From assembly GCF_024448895.1 (NCBI RefSeq), contig NZ_JAMOIC010000030.1:1-35122 (forward strand): a stretch of 35,122 nucleotides of DNA, given 5' to 3'. Positions 1 to 8,094 of this stretch are shown one piece after another. Source of the stretch: Stutzerimonas stutzeri (GTDB taxonomy: Bacteria; Pseudomonadota; Gammaproteobacteria; Pseudomonadales; Pseudomonadaceae). Position numbers and translations under genes: made by a program. The first letter of the stretch is position 1, and the number at the start of each line of letters is the position of its first letter. Below the pieces are notes generated by a model, which searched no databases, had not been told where the DNA came from, and saw nothing but the letters and a program-made list of their open reading frames with translations.

Positions 1-822
1 GTAGGCGGTAACTGCGTGTCGATGGGACGGCCACAGGAGTTTGCCCAGGCGGCGAATTTCTACAGTGAAGTTGACCGGGCTTGCGATTTGAACGTGCAGT
101 TCGGGATTGGCCTGCTGGTCGAGCAGATGGTTCATGGCCGTGACAAGCGGATGGTCGGACGAAGTGCTATAGCATATGACGCGTCGTGGCTGGCCTTGCC
201 GGGCTTTAAGCTTCGCTCCGGCTATCTCGATGCGGATGACTTCGCTCCGCAGCGTTTCATCGAAGGTACGGGAGATGTAAACGCCGTTTTTAAGCTCGGC
301 CGGTCTGCACCCGCTCAAAGCCGCTGTGATTATCGCTGCGCCATATTTACCCGTCTTGCTACGTTCATAGAGCGTCTCGCGCCAGTTATCGGGAAGACCA
401 TGCAGTGCCCGGCGTTTGCTTTTGCGCTTTTCACGAGTGCCTTCCAGGCCTGTCTGTTGAACCGCAGCGAAGGCTCTCAGGGCATTCAGGTGTAACTCCA
501 GCTCTCCCTGGAGTGCTCTTTGTTGCTCGTTCTGGCTCTGGCGCAGGGAGAGCATCAGGTCGTAATGCCGGGCATGTAAGAAGTAACGTAGTGCTGCCAT
601 GCGTTTTTGAAAGGTGCGTGGGCTGGAGGTACTGGTCACCACCGTCTGTAAGTCATGTGCATCATTTCGTACCCGCTGCATGAGTACTCGCCCCAGCTGT
701 AGGTAATCGGCACGGGTTTGTTCCGATGGGTCGGAAAAGATGCCGCCACGTGGTTGTATGGCCGCAACCGATTCTATGCATTGCTGCGCGAGTGATAGCA
801 GTCGCTGCTGTAGCTTGTTCAC
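1..822 (-). CDS. Tyrosine-recombinase-like protein, 3' end beyond window
   Basis: The reading frame is open from a GTG at 822 to the window edge (274 codons, no stop), so the gene is incomplete. The GTG overlaps the stop of the upstream replication gene as GTGA, which suggests translational coupling. Residues 1-140 are helical and charged with no recognised domain. From about residue 143 it resembles the catalytic half of a tyrosine recombinase: a stretch reading AALSGCRPAEL (about 167-177) matches the first active-site arginine region (R173), followed by a beta-strand segment IAGAKLKARQGQPRR (about 200-214) where the active-site lysine is expected. The later H-x-x-R and tyrosine would fall just outside the window. 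Calling it a recombinase is inference from these motifs. It may be an accessory recombinase or resolution protein of the mobile element rather than its main integrase. Confidence 0.6.
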   Translation of the reverse strand, partial: MNKLQQRLLSLAQQCIESVAAIQPRGGIFSDPSEQTRADYLQLGRVLMQRVRNDAHDLQTVVTSTSSPRTFQKRMAALRYFLHARHYDLMLSLRQSQNEQQRALQGELELHLNALRAFAAVQQTGLEGTREKRKSKRRALHGLPDNWRETLYERSKTGKYGAAIITAALSGCRPAELKNGVYISRTFDETLRSEVIRIEIAGAKLKARQGQPRRVICYSTSSDHPLVTAMNHLLDQQANPELHVQIASPVNFTVEIRRLGKLLWPSHRHAVTAY

Positions 823-1838
823 GACATGAGCTCTGTTGCCAGCTGATCAATACAGTCTGCCGAGACCTCTTGAACGCTACCGGCCTGAATGGCGAACAGC
901 AACCCGTCTTGTTCCAGTCGGCCGATTCGACGTGTCAGTTGGCCCCGCTCAATGCGGAACAGCTCATAGAGTCCGTCTGCTTCGATTCTGGCATAGCTAT
1001 TTGCCTGTTCTAGGGGCCAAGCGAAGCACCGCCCACGCAGCGCCGCCAGAGTTTGCTGAGGCACCTTCTTGCTCGCATTTTCGCGAGGTGTTTGGTTGAG
1101 CAGGTGCTGCAATAGCGCAGGAGCGTTCCGTGGCGGGCTTGTACACGAGCGGAACTGTTGCGCCAAAGAGTCAACGGCTTTTTGCAGCTCGGCGGCGGTG
1201 CGACCTGATTTCTGGGCTTTTTTAAGGACGCCAGTAATTCCGTCTTGCTGGGTCGCAGGTATGGAAAAGATATCCACAGGCAATGCTGGCGACTGTAGCG
1301 TTGGCGTTAGAGTTATATTTTTAGCGTTAGCGTTACCGAGGGAAAAGTTGGATGAGGTATCGATACCATATCCATATGGTATCTGGGAGGGATCGTCTAG
1401 GCTCTGCTGACCAAACTCAAGGTCTACGATGGGGCGGTACTCTTGCGGAAGTCGTGGGCGGAAATCCTCCAGAAAGTGCTGCTGCCATGGCTGCGGGATG
1501 CGCCGAATGTCTGCCAGTGTCCTATTACGTAGCTTGGGGCCCATGCTTTGGCCAGCGTGGTGGTGCTCCCACCATATGCGCACCCAGACGAACATATGCT
1601 CGGTGTCGAACCAAGTCAGATCGTTCGCGCGGAGCCGGTCGATAACCTGCAACCATTGCTCTGGCGACCAACCCACTTCAGCACTGGCTATTTTGGGTAC
1701 AAGGGCATAAGCCCCGACAATGTTGGAGTCGGGGCAAGTAAGCAGATGTAGAAGGGCGATTTTGTCTTCTGTGGTGCATATTTGCAGGCGTGGTGAGCGC
1801 CAGAAGCTCTGGTCGTTGATGGTTCGCTGGCGGCTCAT
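819..1838 (-). CDS. Replication-initiator-like protein of the mobile element
   Basis: 339 aa from the ATG at 1838, preceded by AAGGG and starting one base after the stop of the AlpA-like gene. A longer frame starts at 1886 but would overlap that gene. The N-terminal ~100 residues look like the winged-helix domain of phage or plasmid replisome-organiser proteins (FWRSPRLQ at 12-19, then a predicted helical core and a VWVRIWWEH segment). A low-complexity linker follows (about residues 155-190), then a helical C-terminal half. The DNA encoding the linker carries origin-like repeats (1270-1383), as in lambda-type O genes where the origin lies inside the initiator gene. The family assignment is by resemblance only. 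A transcriptional regulator with a winged helix is the main alternative. Confidence 0.5.
   Translation of the reverse strand: MSRQRTINDQSFWRSPRLQICTTEDKIALLHLLTCPDSNIVGAYALVPKIASAEVGWSPEQWLQVIDRLRANDLTWFDTEHMFVWVRIWWEHHHAGQSMGPKLRNRTLADIRRIPQPWQQHFLEDFRPRLPQEYRPIVDLEFGQQSLDDPSQIPYGYGIDTSSNFSLGNANAKNITLTPTLQSPALPVDIFSIPATQQDGITGVLKKAQKSGRTAAELQKAVDSLAQQFRSCTSPPRNAPALLQHLLNQTPRENASKKVPQQTLAALRGRCFAWPLEQANSYARIEADGLYELFRIERGQLTRRIGRLEQDGLLFAIQAGSVQEVSADCIDQLATELMS
1270..1383. other. Candidate replication origin inside the initiator gene
   Basis: Several origin-like elements cluster in 114 bp. At 1270-1278 lies ATATCCACA, one mismatch from a DnaA box (TTATCCACA). TAGCGTTGGCGTTA (1296-1309) and TAGCGTTAGCGTTA (1322-1335) are 14-bp direct repeats with one mismatch, 26 bp apart, separated by an AT-rich spacer (GAGTTATATTTT). 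At 1356-1367 GGTATCGATACC is a perfect palindrome, and 1362-1383 is a 10-bp perfect inverted repeat (GATACCATAT / ATATGGTATC) around CC. All sit in the linker-coding part of the replication gene. The repeats are directly visible; their role as iterons and origin is inferred. Confidence 0.45.
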
Positions 1839-1839
1839 C

Positions 1840-2040
1840 TTATTGCCCTTGTGCAGCAGGGCGCTGGGAAGCGGCTTGCGCCTCAAGCCATGAGTCGAGC
1901 TCGGTCTCTAGAAACATCACCATCCGCCCGCCCCCAAGGTTGATGGGTTTGGGAAAGCCTGGCTGCCTGGACAGACGCCAAAGAGTGGTGCGGCTGACCG
2001 AAAGTTTATTGCACACTTCTTGAATACGTATAGCGCGCAT
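1840..2040 (-). CDS. AlpA-family helix-turn-helix regulator
   Basis: 66 aa, typical for the AlpA / excisionase-like family. Residues 5-27 (IQEVCNKLSVSRTTLWRLSR) form the MerR/Xis-like helix-turn-helix, followed by PGFPKPINLGGGRMVMFLETELDSWL, the usual AlpA ending in which a small wing precedes a final helix. GAGGAG lies 7 bases before the ATG. AlpA proteins activate excision or early transcription in P4-like elements and are described as master switches of Gram-negative phage-inducible islands. Here the gene sits directly upstream of, and one base from, the replication-initiator-like gene, which fits a switch for excision and replication. Family assignment is strong; the target promoter is not known. 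Confidence 0.85.
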   Translation of the reverse strand: MRAIRIQEVCNKLSVSRTTLWRLSRQPGFPKPINLGGGRMVMFLETELDSWLEAQAASQRPAAQGQ

Positions 2041-2150
2041 GGTGAGACTCCTCGAAACGTTATGAATGCACGGGGAGTGTTGTACGAGTGCGATATCAGC
2101 TCACGGGCAAAAAGCAGCTAGAAAAGGCCAACATTTATGTCCGATCTTGC

Positions 2151-2960
2151 TCAGTCTACAGATGGGGTAAAGTGCGGTAGCTCGCCAATATCGCTTTGAT
2201 GCCGCAGCTCCTTCAGGGTGATCGTCGCAGGTTGCCGGTCCCAGTCGTAAGTGTCGCTATGCTGGTATTCTTCGTAAGAATGGGGTGCACGAAGTTTTCT
2301 TAGCATCGTTTTCGCGTGCCGTAGGCTGTTCGTGGGATGTTCTCCCGCCTCCGTGAATACTGCTGCCAAGCAGGCGACCGAATCAGATTCTCTCGGGCTA
2401 CCGCCATTCCTTCGCTCCGAACCGCTGTTTGCCGCGGTCAAGGGCCATCCTTCTATGTGGCATAGCACCACGAATTTCTTAGCTAGCTGGAACTCTGCTG
2501 AGTTGCCGGGTCTGCCTGCTTTGTTACGCTCAGCTAGCGAAGTTGCCGCTGCATGAAGCCAGATCAAGGTGTGGCGACTAAGCAAATCATTGGGAGCATG
2601 TGGGCCGCTATGGTATGCGTCTTCGCTTAGGGCCATTAGGTCATGGCCTAGCAGCGATGCGTCATGCCGAATTGGCTGCGCGTTCACTGTTTCGAGCTCA
2701 CGGCTTGATAGGGCGCTGAGCGCAGCTTGCATTTGAGCCGCTGCCTTTGCGACAGCCTCGTAGCGTCGACGGCTTTCCTTGTCTTGAGTAGCAGGAAATT
2801 GGCGGGCATGGGCATGAGCGATGGTCTCAAGCTTCCCGTAGAACGCCTCGGGGTCCTTGAATACGGCCTTACCTTGGCTTGTTCGACGCTCGAAGATCTC
2901 TTGGACCACGGCCCTCAATGGAGCAAAGCATGGTTGGCTGGGCCCATATCCTTCACTCAT
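2151..2960 (-). CDS. Unrecognised protein coupled to the integrase
   Basis: 269 aa from the ATG at 2960, which overlaps the integrase stop codon as ATGA. An in-frame ATG at 2975 would give a 19-base overlap and is less likely. I do not recognise a family. The protein looks soluble, mostly helical in its first 170 residues (rich in Ala, Glu, Arg), with no signal peptide, membrane segment or nucleotide-binding motif. A His-containing stretch around 112-135 (DAYHSGPHAPNDLLSRHTLIW) and a Ser/Gly/Arg-rich segment near 185-195 stand out. The coupling suggests co-expression with the integrase, so a role in integration, excision or element maintenance is possible, but nothing in the sequence proves it. 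Confidence 0.6.
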   Translation of the reverse strand: MSEGYGPSQPCFAPLRAVVQEIFERRTSQGKAVFKDPEAFYGKLETIAHAHARQFPATQDKESRRRYEAVAKAAAQMQAALSALSSRELETVNAQPIRHDASLLGHDLMALSEDAYHSGPHAPNDLLSRHTLIWLHAAATSLAERNKAGRPGNSAEFQLAKKFVVLCHIEGWPLTAANSGSERRNGGSPRESDSVACLAAVFTEAGEHPTNSLRHAKTMLRKLRAPHSYEEYQHSDTYDWDRQPATITLKELRHQSDIGELPHFTPSVD

Positions 2961-4129
2961 TCCTGCAGTTTCCATTTTTCAAGGTGGTCGGCCCAATCTT
3001 GCATCATTACCCGGCGCTCCTCGAAATAGGTGGCATGGTTGTAAGTCCGGCGCACGCTGTTTCGCTCAGCGTGAGCAAGCTGCGCTTCGATGGCATCAGG
3101 ACGATAACCCAGTTCGTTAAGCCTGGTGCTGCCGGTCGAACGCGTGGCATGAGGGCTATAAGTGCCACTCCATCCTAGGACCTTGAGTGCCTGACGTAGC
3201 GATGCTGCCGACATAGGCCCGTTGCGGTCATCGCGACCAGGAAATAGGTGCTTGCGCTTGCCTGTGATGACGTGAAGCGCGTTGAGCATCTCGACGGCTT
3301 GTCGAGGAAGGGGAACTAGGTGCTCACTCCTTGCTTTCATTCTCACGGCAGGGATACGCCAGGTTTTCGCTGTCAGGTCGAACTCGGCCCACTCCGCTTC
3401 AGCCACTTCCGTAGGGCGGGCCAACGTCCACCACATCAGCTGTACGCAATAATTCACCTGATAGCTGCAGCGGTGATTGTCAAAGTCGCTTAGCAGCTTC
3501 CCTACTTGTTGTTTGCTGAGTGCGGGTTTGTGCTGTGTCTTGTTGGCAGGGAGCGCCTTTCGCACTGGCCAGACCGGGTCGCTTTCGGCACGTAGGGTGG
3601 CAACAGCGAACTCAAAGACAGCTGACATTGTGCGCCTCGCCTCCGCCGCCACACTTGGAGCACCACGTTTGGCGGTTTTTTGTAAAATTTCGAGCACATG
3701 GATCGGCATCACGTCACGTACCGGCATATAGCCAATACTAGGGAAGACGACACGCCGAAGCATGCCAAGCCGTCGGTGCTTGGTAACTTCCTCCCAGTCT
3801 TTCGTCTGCAGCCACTCCTTGGCTACGACCTCGAAAGTGTTCTGAGCTTCGTTGGCCTGTCTGATTCGCTCAAGCTGCCGCTGCTGAGCAGGATTGATGC
3901 CTTGCTTGACCAGTTTGCGTGCAGCTGCGCAGCGTTCGCGTGCTTCTGAGAGTGAAGTGGAAGGGTACTCGCCGAGTGCGAACATGCTCGACTTGCCGTT
4001 GAGTGCGAAGCGGAAGCGCCAGGCTTTTACATTGTTTGGTTTGACCTCCAAGTACAGCCCTCGTTGGTCGTTCAGACGGTACAGCTTCTCTTTGGGCTTC
4101 GCGTTACGGCAGTGCGCGTCGGTGAGCAT
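2957..4129 (-). CDS. P4-type tyrosine integrase
   Basis: 390 aa, the usual length for island and P4-like integrases. Residues 1-85 are the N-terminal DUF4102-type arm-binding domain (AKPKEKLYRLNDQRGLYLEV, then ALGEYPSTSLSEAR). A SAM-like core-binding domain lies at about 97-185 and the catalytic domain at about 205-380. Active-site residues visible are R238 (TLARPTEV), H327 and R330 (SPHATRS), H353 (LAHAERN) and the tyrosine in the YNHATY segment (363-368). These enzymes insert elements at tRNA or other short sites. The gene is the last of the element: its start faces ychF across 213 bp that holds GTACTC repeats. All key residues are present, so it should be active. Confidence 0.93.
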   Translation of the reverse strand: MLTDAHCRNAKPKEKLYRLNDQRGLYLEVKPNNVKAWRFRFALNGKSSMFALGEYPSTSLSEARERCAAARKLVKQGINPAQQRQLERIRQANEAQNTFEVVAKEWLQTKDWEEVTKHRRLGMLRRVVFPSIGYMPVRDVMPIHVLEILQKTAKRGAPSVAAEARRTMSAVFEFAVATLRAESDPVWPVRKALPANKTQHKPALSKQQVGKLLSDFDNHRCSYQVNYCVQLMWWTLARPTEVAEAEWAEFDLTAKTWRIPAVRMKARSEHLVPLPRQAVEMLNALHVITGKRKHLFPGRDDRNGPMSAASLRQALKVLGWSGTYSPHATRSTGSTRLNELGYRPDAIEAQLAHAERNSVRRTYNHATYFEERRVMMQDWADHLEKWKLQE

Positions 4130-4161
4130 GTTTGCAGGCTTTCCAAGTAGATGGCACGACT

Positions 4162-4248
4162 GTACTCACTTTTTGGAAGGCAATCAAAAAACGTACTCAG
4201 CTTTGTACTCGGTAATTGAGTGGCAATGACGGAAACAGAAGGGTACTC
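4162..4248. promoter_or_regulatory. Four GTACTC repeats, probable integrase arm sites and element end
   Basis: GTACTC occurs at 4162-4167, 4193-4198, 4205-4210 and 4243-4248, all in the same orientation, in the short gap between the integrase start and the ychF terminator. Spacings between starts are 31, 12 and 38 bp. Short direct repeats beside an integrase gene are typical arm-type binding sites of P4-like integrases. The element boundary is probably between the last repeat and about 4340. The repeats are seen; the function is inferred. The core crossover sequence cannot be fixed without the other end. Confidence 0.5.
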
Positions 4249-4256
4249 CCTGAAAC

Positions 4257-4284
4257 AAAAAAGGCCGCGCTGTGCACGGCCTTT
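4257..4284 (-). terminator. Intrinsic terminator downstream of ychF
   Basis: On the minus strand AAGGCCGTGC and GCGCGGCCTT form a stem (one mismatched position, loop ACA) followed directly by a T run. It lies 59 bp past the ychF stop and is oriented to end the ychF transcript. It also shields the chromosome from the element. Confidence 0.8.
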
Positions 4285-4342
4285 GCGGCTTAGAGTCGTA
4301 TTCAGCTGGTTTCAAGAAACATGCTGAAAACCCTAAGTCGGG

Positions 4343-5443
4343 TCAGACGTTGAAGCGGAAGTGCATCACGTCGCCATCCTTGACGATGTACTCCTTGCCC
4401 TCCAAACGCCATTTCCCGGCTTCCTTGGCGCCTGCTTCACCCTTGTACTGGATGAAGTCGTTATAGGCGACAACCTCGGCGCGGATGAAGCCTTTCTCGA
4501 AGTCCGTGTGAATGACGGCTGCGCCCTGAGGAGCTGTTGCGCCGACCTTCACGGTCCAGGCGCGAACCTCCTTGACCCCTGCTGTGAAGTAGGTCTGCAG
4601 GTTGAGCAGTTCGTAGCCAGCGCGGATTACGCGATTCAGGCCGGGCTCTTCGAGGCCAAGGGACTCGAGGAACATGTCCTTTTCCTCGCCGTCATCCAGT
4701 TCGGCGATCTCGGCTTCGATCTTGTTGCAGACCGGCACCACAATCGCGCCCTCTTCGGCGGCGATGGCGTTGACCACATCCAGGTGCGGGTTGTTTTCGA
4801 AGCCATCCTCAGCGACGTTGGCGATGTACATCACCGGCTTGCTGGTCAGCAGGTGGAAGCCCTTGGCGAGCTGAATTTCTTCTTCGCCAAGCTTCTTCAG
4901 CAGGGTGCGGGCGGGCTTACCTTCGGAGAAATGCGGAATCAGCTTTTCCAGCAGCGCTTTCTGCGCTACGGCTTCCTTGTCGCCGCCTTTGGCATTGCGG
5001 GTTACGCGCTGCAGTTGCTTCTCGCAGCTGTCGAGGTCAGCGAATATCAGTTCCAGTTCGATGATCTCGATGTCACGCTTGGGATCGACCGAGTTCGATA
5101 CGTGAATGACGTTGTCGTCCTCGAAGCAGCGCACCACATGGGCTATGGCGTCCGTCTCGCGGATGTTGGCCAGGAACTTGTTGCCCAGCCCTTCACCCTT
5201 GGACGCGCCTTCGACCAAGCCTGCGATGTCGACGAATTCCATGGTGGTCGGCACGACCCGCTCGGGTTTGACGATCTCGGCCAATGCCTGCAACCGAGGA
5301 TCAGGCATCGGAACGATGCCGCTGTTCGGCTCGATGGTGCAGAAGGGGAAGTTTTCCGCTGCGATACCGGATTTGGTCAGCGCATTGAACAGGGTGGACT
5401 TGCCGACATTGGGTAGCCCGACGATGCCGCAATTGAATCCCAT
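4343..5443 (-). CDS. ychF: Redox-responsive ribosome-associated ATPase YchF (OLA1)
   Basis: 366 aa, close to the family's usual 363. P-loop GLPNVGKS at 9-16, the switch region [16 protein letters not shown], and the atypical G4 motif NVAE (in [10 protein letters not shown]) in place of NKxD, which explains why YchF/OLA1 proteins prefer ATP over GTP. A coiled-coil insertion (about 130-175) and a C-terminal TGS domain (about 280-366) complete the fold. It binds ribosomes and modulates stress responses. GAGG lies about 9 bases before the ATG. The gene follows pth, the usual Pseudomonas order, with a 141-bp gap between them. Its own terminator is at 4257-4284. Confidence 0.96.
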   Translation of the reverse strand: MGFNCGIVGLPNVGKSTLFNALTKSGIAAENFPFCTIEPNSGIVPMPDPRLQALAEIVKPERVVPTTMEFVDIAGLVEGASKGEGLGNKFLANIRETDAIAHVVRCFEDDNVIHVSNSVDPKRDIEIIELELIFADLDSCEKQLQRVTRNAKGGDKEAVAQKALLEKLIPHFSEGKPARTLLKKLGEEEIQLAKGFHLLTSKPVMYIANVAEDGFENNPHLDVVNAIAAEEGAIVVPVCNKIEAEIAELDDGEEKDMFLESLGLEEPGLNRVIRAGYELLNLQTYFTAGVKEVRAWTVKVGATAPQGAAVIHTDFEKGFIRAEVVAYNDFIQYKGEAGAKEAGKWRLEGKEYIVKDGDVMHFRFNV

Positions 5444-5584
5444 GGTGTCTTGCCTCGGTATTGGCTGGCAGCTAATGGGCTACCGGCGGTGCCAAAATTG
5501 CGTTTTAACGGCTTCGTGTTGCGTTGTGGTGAGAGCCTTCCGGTAAGCCGTTGCCTTGTCTTCGCGTGCCTGCCTCGGGCCAGG

Positions 5585-6169
5585 TCAGGCCTTTTGGCTG
5601 TGCAGGCGCTGCATCGCGCGCGTCCAGTCACCGGCGAGAATTTCCGGTAGCACGTCGAAAGTGAAATCGATGCTGGCGTCGAGCTTTTCGCGCTCGGTCT
5701 GAGGCGCACGGCCCAGCACATAGCCGGTTACCAGACTGCTGTGCCCAGGATGGCCAATGCCCAGCCGCAAACGGTAGAAATTGTTCTGATTGCCGAGCTT
5801 GGCGATGATGTCGCGAAGCCCGTTGTGCCCGCCATGGCCACCGCCTTGCTTGAGCTTGGCGACGCCCGGAGGCATATCGAGTTCATCATGAGCAACCAGG
5901 ATGGCCTCGGGGGGGATTCGGAAAAAGCCGGCCAGTGCCGCCACCGCCTGACCGCTGCGGTTCATGTAGGTGGTGGGAATCAACAGGCGGACATCTTCGT
6001 CCTGATGGCGAAACTTGCCAACCAGACCGAAATACTTGCGATCCACGCTGAGATTGACGCCCTTGTGGGCAGCCAGTCGCTCAACGAAAAGGGCCCCTGC
6101 GTTATGCCGGGTCTGGTCGTATTCGGGGCCTGGATTACCCAGGCCGACGATCAGTTTCACGGCAGTCAC
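5585..6169 (-). CDS. pth: Peptidyl-tRNA hydrolase
   Basis: 194 aa, the normal length. It releases tRNA from peptidyl-tRNA that drops off ribosomes, so tRNA can be reused; it is cytoplasmic and essential in most bacteria. The motif [17 protein letters not shown] carries the substrate-binding N12 and catalytic H22, and HDELDMPPG carries D95. The region [11 protein letters not shown] (67-77) and [10 protein letters not shown] are also typical. The gene lies 34 bp after rplY and precedes ychF; rplY and pth are probably cotranscribed. The start at 6169 leaves the family's N-terminal [14 protein letters not shown] intact. Confidence 0.97.
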   Translation of the reverse strand: MTAVKLIVGLGNPGPEYDQTRHNAGALFVERLAAHKGVNLSVDRKYFGLVGKFRHQDEDVRLLIPTTYMNRSGQAVAALAGFFRIPPEAILVAHDELDMPPGVAKLKQGGGHGGHNGLRDIIAKLGNQNNFYRLRLGIGHPGHSSLVTGYVLGRAPQTEREKLDASIDFTFDVLPEILAGDWTRAMQRLHSQKA

Positions 6170-6203
6170 GACAGAGGCCCTTCCTCAGATGCTTGCGAGC
6201 AGA

Positions 6204-6821
6204 TTACTCGGCAGCGTCTTCTTCTTTCGGAGTGTCTTCCTTGCTCACGCGCGGTGCGTGAACGTTGGCAACTGGCAGGTCGCTGCCATGTGCCAGGGCG
6301 ACCAGCTCAACGCCTTTCGGCAGTTTGATGTCGGTCATGTGCAGTACCTGACCGACTTCAACATTGGCCATGTCGACCTCGATGAACTCAGGCAGATCCT
6401 GCGGCATGCAGGACACTTCCACTTCGTTGATGTTGTGCAGGATTTCGCCGCCCTGCTGCTTCACGCCAATCGAGCTTTCCTGGTTGAGGAAGTGCAGCGG
6501 AACGGTAGCAGTCAGCTTGTGACCTTCGACAACGCGAACAAAGTCAGCGTGCAGAACGAAGCCCTTGGCCGGATGACGCTGCAGCGCCTTGATCAGAACG
6601 GATTCGTTCTGGCCGTCGACGTTCAAGGTCAGTACGTGGCTGTAAGAGGCTTCGGTTTCCAGCAGCTTGGTTACGTCTTTCAGCAGCAGGCTGATGGATT
6701 GCGGAGCCTTGTCGCCACCGTAGATCACGGCAGGGACGAGGTTGGCGTTACGACGCAGGCGGCGGCTCGCACCTTTCCCCAGGTCGGAACGCACTTGGGC
6801 ATTCAGAGTGAAATCAGTCAT
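6204..6821 (-). CDS. rplY: 50S ribosomal protein L25, CTC (long) form
   Basis: 205 aa from the ATG at 6821, which has GGAG seven bases upstream; an in-frame ATG at 6842 lacks support. Residues 1-95 are the L25 5S-rRNA-binding domain ([20 protein letters not shown] at the start). The remaining C-terminal domain makes it the long CTC/TL5 form rather than the 94-residue E. coli form. The tail is acidic and Glu-rich. It binds 5S rRNA in the large subunit, and CTC forms are often described as general-stress related. It sits between prs and pth as in other pseudomonads. Confidence 0.96.
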   Translation of the reverse strand: MTDFTLNAQVRSDLGKGASRRLRRNANLVPAVIYGGDKAPQSISLLLKDVTKLLETEASYSHVLTLNVDGQNESVLIKALQRHPAKGFVLHADFVRVVEGHKLTATVPLHFLNQESSIGVKQQGGEILHNINEVEVSCMPQDLPEFIEVDMANVEVGQVLHMTDIKLPKGVELVALAHGSDLPVANVHAPRVSKEDTPKEEDAAE

Positions 6822-6884
6822 TGTGTTTCTCCAGGATAACAACGCGCCCGAAGCGCTCGCGACCAGCGCTATCGGCGGTTGGGC

Positions 6885-6908
6885 AAAAAGCCCCGCACAA
6901 GGCGGGGC
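6885..6908 (-). terminator. Intrinsic terminator after prs
   Basis: On the minus strand GCCCCGC and GCGGGGC form a 7-bp perfect GC stem (6902-6908 with 6890-6896, 5-base loop), followed by TTTTT. It lies between the prs stop and the rplY start, so part of the rplY transcript must come from its own promoter or from read-through. Confidence 0.85.
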
Positions 6909-6944
6909 ACATTTTCGGTCGACGCGAAGGGCTAAGTTTATGGC

Positions 6945-7886
6945 TTAGCGGAACATCGCGCTGATCGATTCAGCGTTGCTGATGCGGCGAACCGCTTCAG
7001 CCACCATTGGAGCGATGTCCAATTGGCGAATACGGGTACAGGCTTGCGCCGCTGCGGACAGCGGAATGGTATTGGTCACGACCAGTTCGTCGAGCACCGA
7101 ACCTTCGATGTTCTCGATGGCGCGGCCGGACAGAATAGGGTGGGTGCAATACGCAAAGACCTTGGACGCGCCATGATCTTTCAGAGCAGTTGCGGCATGG
7201 CACAAGGTGCCGGCGGTATCGACCATGTCATCAACGAGGATGCAGGTACGGCCTTCGATATCACCGATGATGTGCATCACTTCGGACTGGTTGGCCTTTG
7301 GGCGACGCTTGTCGATGATCGCCAGGTCCACGCCCAGCGACTTGGCGACGGCGCGAGCACGCACTACACCGCCGATGTCGGGGGAAACGATCATCAGGTT
7401 CTCGAAACGCTGAGCCTGGATATCGTCGACCAGAACTGGCGAGCCGTAGATGTTATCTACCGGCATGTCGAAGAAACCCTGAATCTGGTCGGCGTGAAGG
7501 TCAACGGTGAGAACCCGGTTGACACCCACCACGTCCAGCATGTCGGCCACGACTTTGGCGCTGATAGGCACACGTGCGGAGCGCGGGCGGCGATCCTGGC
7601 GGGCATAACCAAAGTAGGGGATGACGGCTGTGATGCGGGTGGCAGAAGAACGGCGGAAGGCATCAGCCATCACCACCAGTTCCATCAGGTTGTCATTGGT
7701 GGGAGCACAGGTCGGCTGGATCAGGAATACGTCCTTACCACGAACGTTCTCGTTGATCTCGACACTGATTTCGCCGTCGGAGAATTTTCCGACGTAGGCA
7801 TCACCGAGAGGGATATGCAGCTGACGTACAACACGCCGGGCCAGGTCGGGGTTGGCGTTCCCCGTGAAGACCATCATCTTGGACAC
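6945..7886 (-). CDS. prs: Ribose-phosphate pyrophosphokinase (PRPP synthetase)
   Basis: 313 aa with a GTG start (sequence begins [17 protein letters not shown], as in Pseudomonas Prs); ATGs three and four codons later are alternatives without a better ribosome site. It makes PRPP from ribose-5-phosphate and ATP, feeding purine, pyrimidine, NAD, histidine and tryptophan synthesis. Motifs: [16 protein letters not shown] (36-51), the ATP flexible loop [19 protein letters not shown], catalytic HADQIQGFF, and the PRPP loop [12 protein letters not shown] near 218-229. The PRPP made here is used by the upp and hpt products encoded further along. It follows the tRNA-Gln pair and ends at the terminator at 6885-6908. 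Confidence 0.98.
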   Translation of the reverse strand: MSKMMVFTGNANPDLARRVVRQLHIPLGDAYVGKFSDGEISVEINENVRGKDVFLIQPTCAPTNDNLMELVVMADAFRRSSATRITAVIPYFGYARQDRRPRSARVPISAKVVADMLDVVGVNRVLTVDLHADQIQGFFDMPVDNIYGSPVLVDDIQAQRFENLMIVSPDIGGVVRARAVAKSLGVDLAIIDKRRPKANQSEVMHIIGDIEGRTCILVDDMVDTAGTLCHAATALKDHGASKVFAYCTHPILSGRAIENIEGSVLDELVVTNTIPLSAAAQACTRIRQLDIAPMVAEAVRRISNAESISAMFR

Positions 7887-7921
7887 GCGCAGTACCTGCC
7901 TGAGGGTGGATCCGATGAAAC

Positions 7922-7958
7922 AAAAAGCTGTTCAAAAGGCCAGGCGTCTTGAACAGCT
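7922..7958 (-). terminator. Intrinsic terminator after the tRNA-Gln genes
   Basis: A perfect 10-bp inverted repeat, AGCTGTTCAA (7926-7935) and TTGAACAGCT (7949-7958), with a 13-base loop. On the minus strand it is followed by a T run, 12 bases after the 3' end of the second tRNA-Gln. Confidence 0.8.
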
Positions 7959-7969
7959 CTCGAGATGTT

Positions 7970-8044
7970 TGGCAGGGGCGGCTGGATTCGAACCAACGCA
8001 TGCCAGGATCAAAACCTGGTGCCTTACCGCTTGGCGACGCCCCT
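7970..8044 (-). tRNA. tRNA-Gln(TTG), second copy
   Basis: 75 nt with encoded CCA. The minus strand begins AGGGGCGTCGCCAAGCGG, pairs its acceptor with CGCCCCT, and has the anticodon stem CCAGG / CCTGG around loop TTTTGAT, giving anticodon TTG. The T loop is GGTTCGAATCC. The sequence is identical to the other copy at 8095-8169. It decodes CAA/CAG codons. Confidence 0.95.
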
Positions 8045-8094
8045 GTAGATGTAACCTTGACTGTGCTTGCGGCTGTACCAACCCCGAGAGGTTA

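Noticed and set aside
16-495. 159-codon plus-strand frame at the left edge
   Set aside because: It lies opposite the open recombinase-like frame, which is coupled to its neighbour by a GTGA overlap and has recognisable motifs.
4162-4248. GTACTC repeats as a small CRISPR array
   Set aside because: Six-base repeats with irregular 12-38 bp spacing do not fit CRISPR repeats, and no cas genes are present.
4285-4342. tRNA gene fragment as integration target beside ychF
   Set aside because: I looked for a tRNA-Met 3' end in either orientation and found none.
4361-5416. Long plus-strand frame of 351 codons opposite ychF
   Set aside because: It is the antisense shadow of a fully recognised gene, caused by biased codon use in GC-rich DNA. 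The protein has no recognisable features.
7023-7952. 309-codon plus-strand frame opposite prs
   Set aside because: Antisense shadow of prs; it also ends next to the tRNA terminator and resembles no family.
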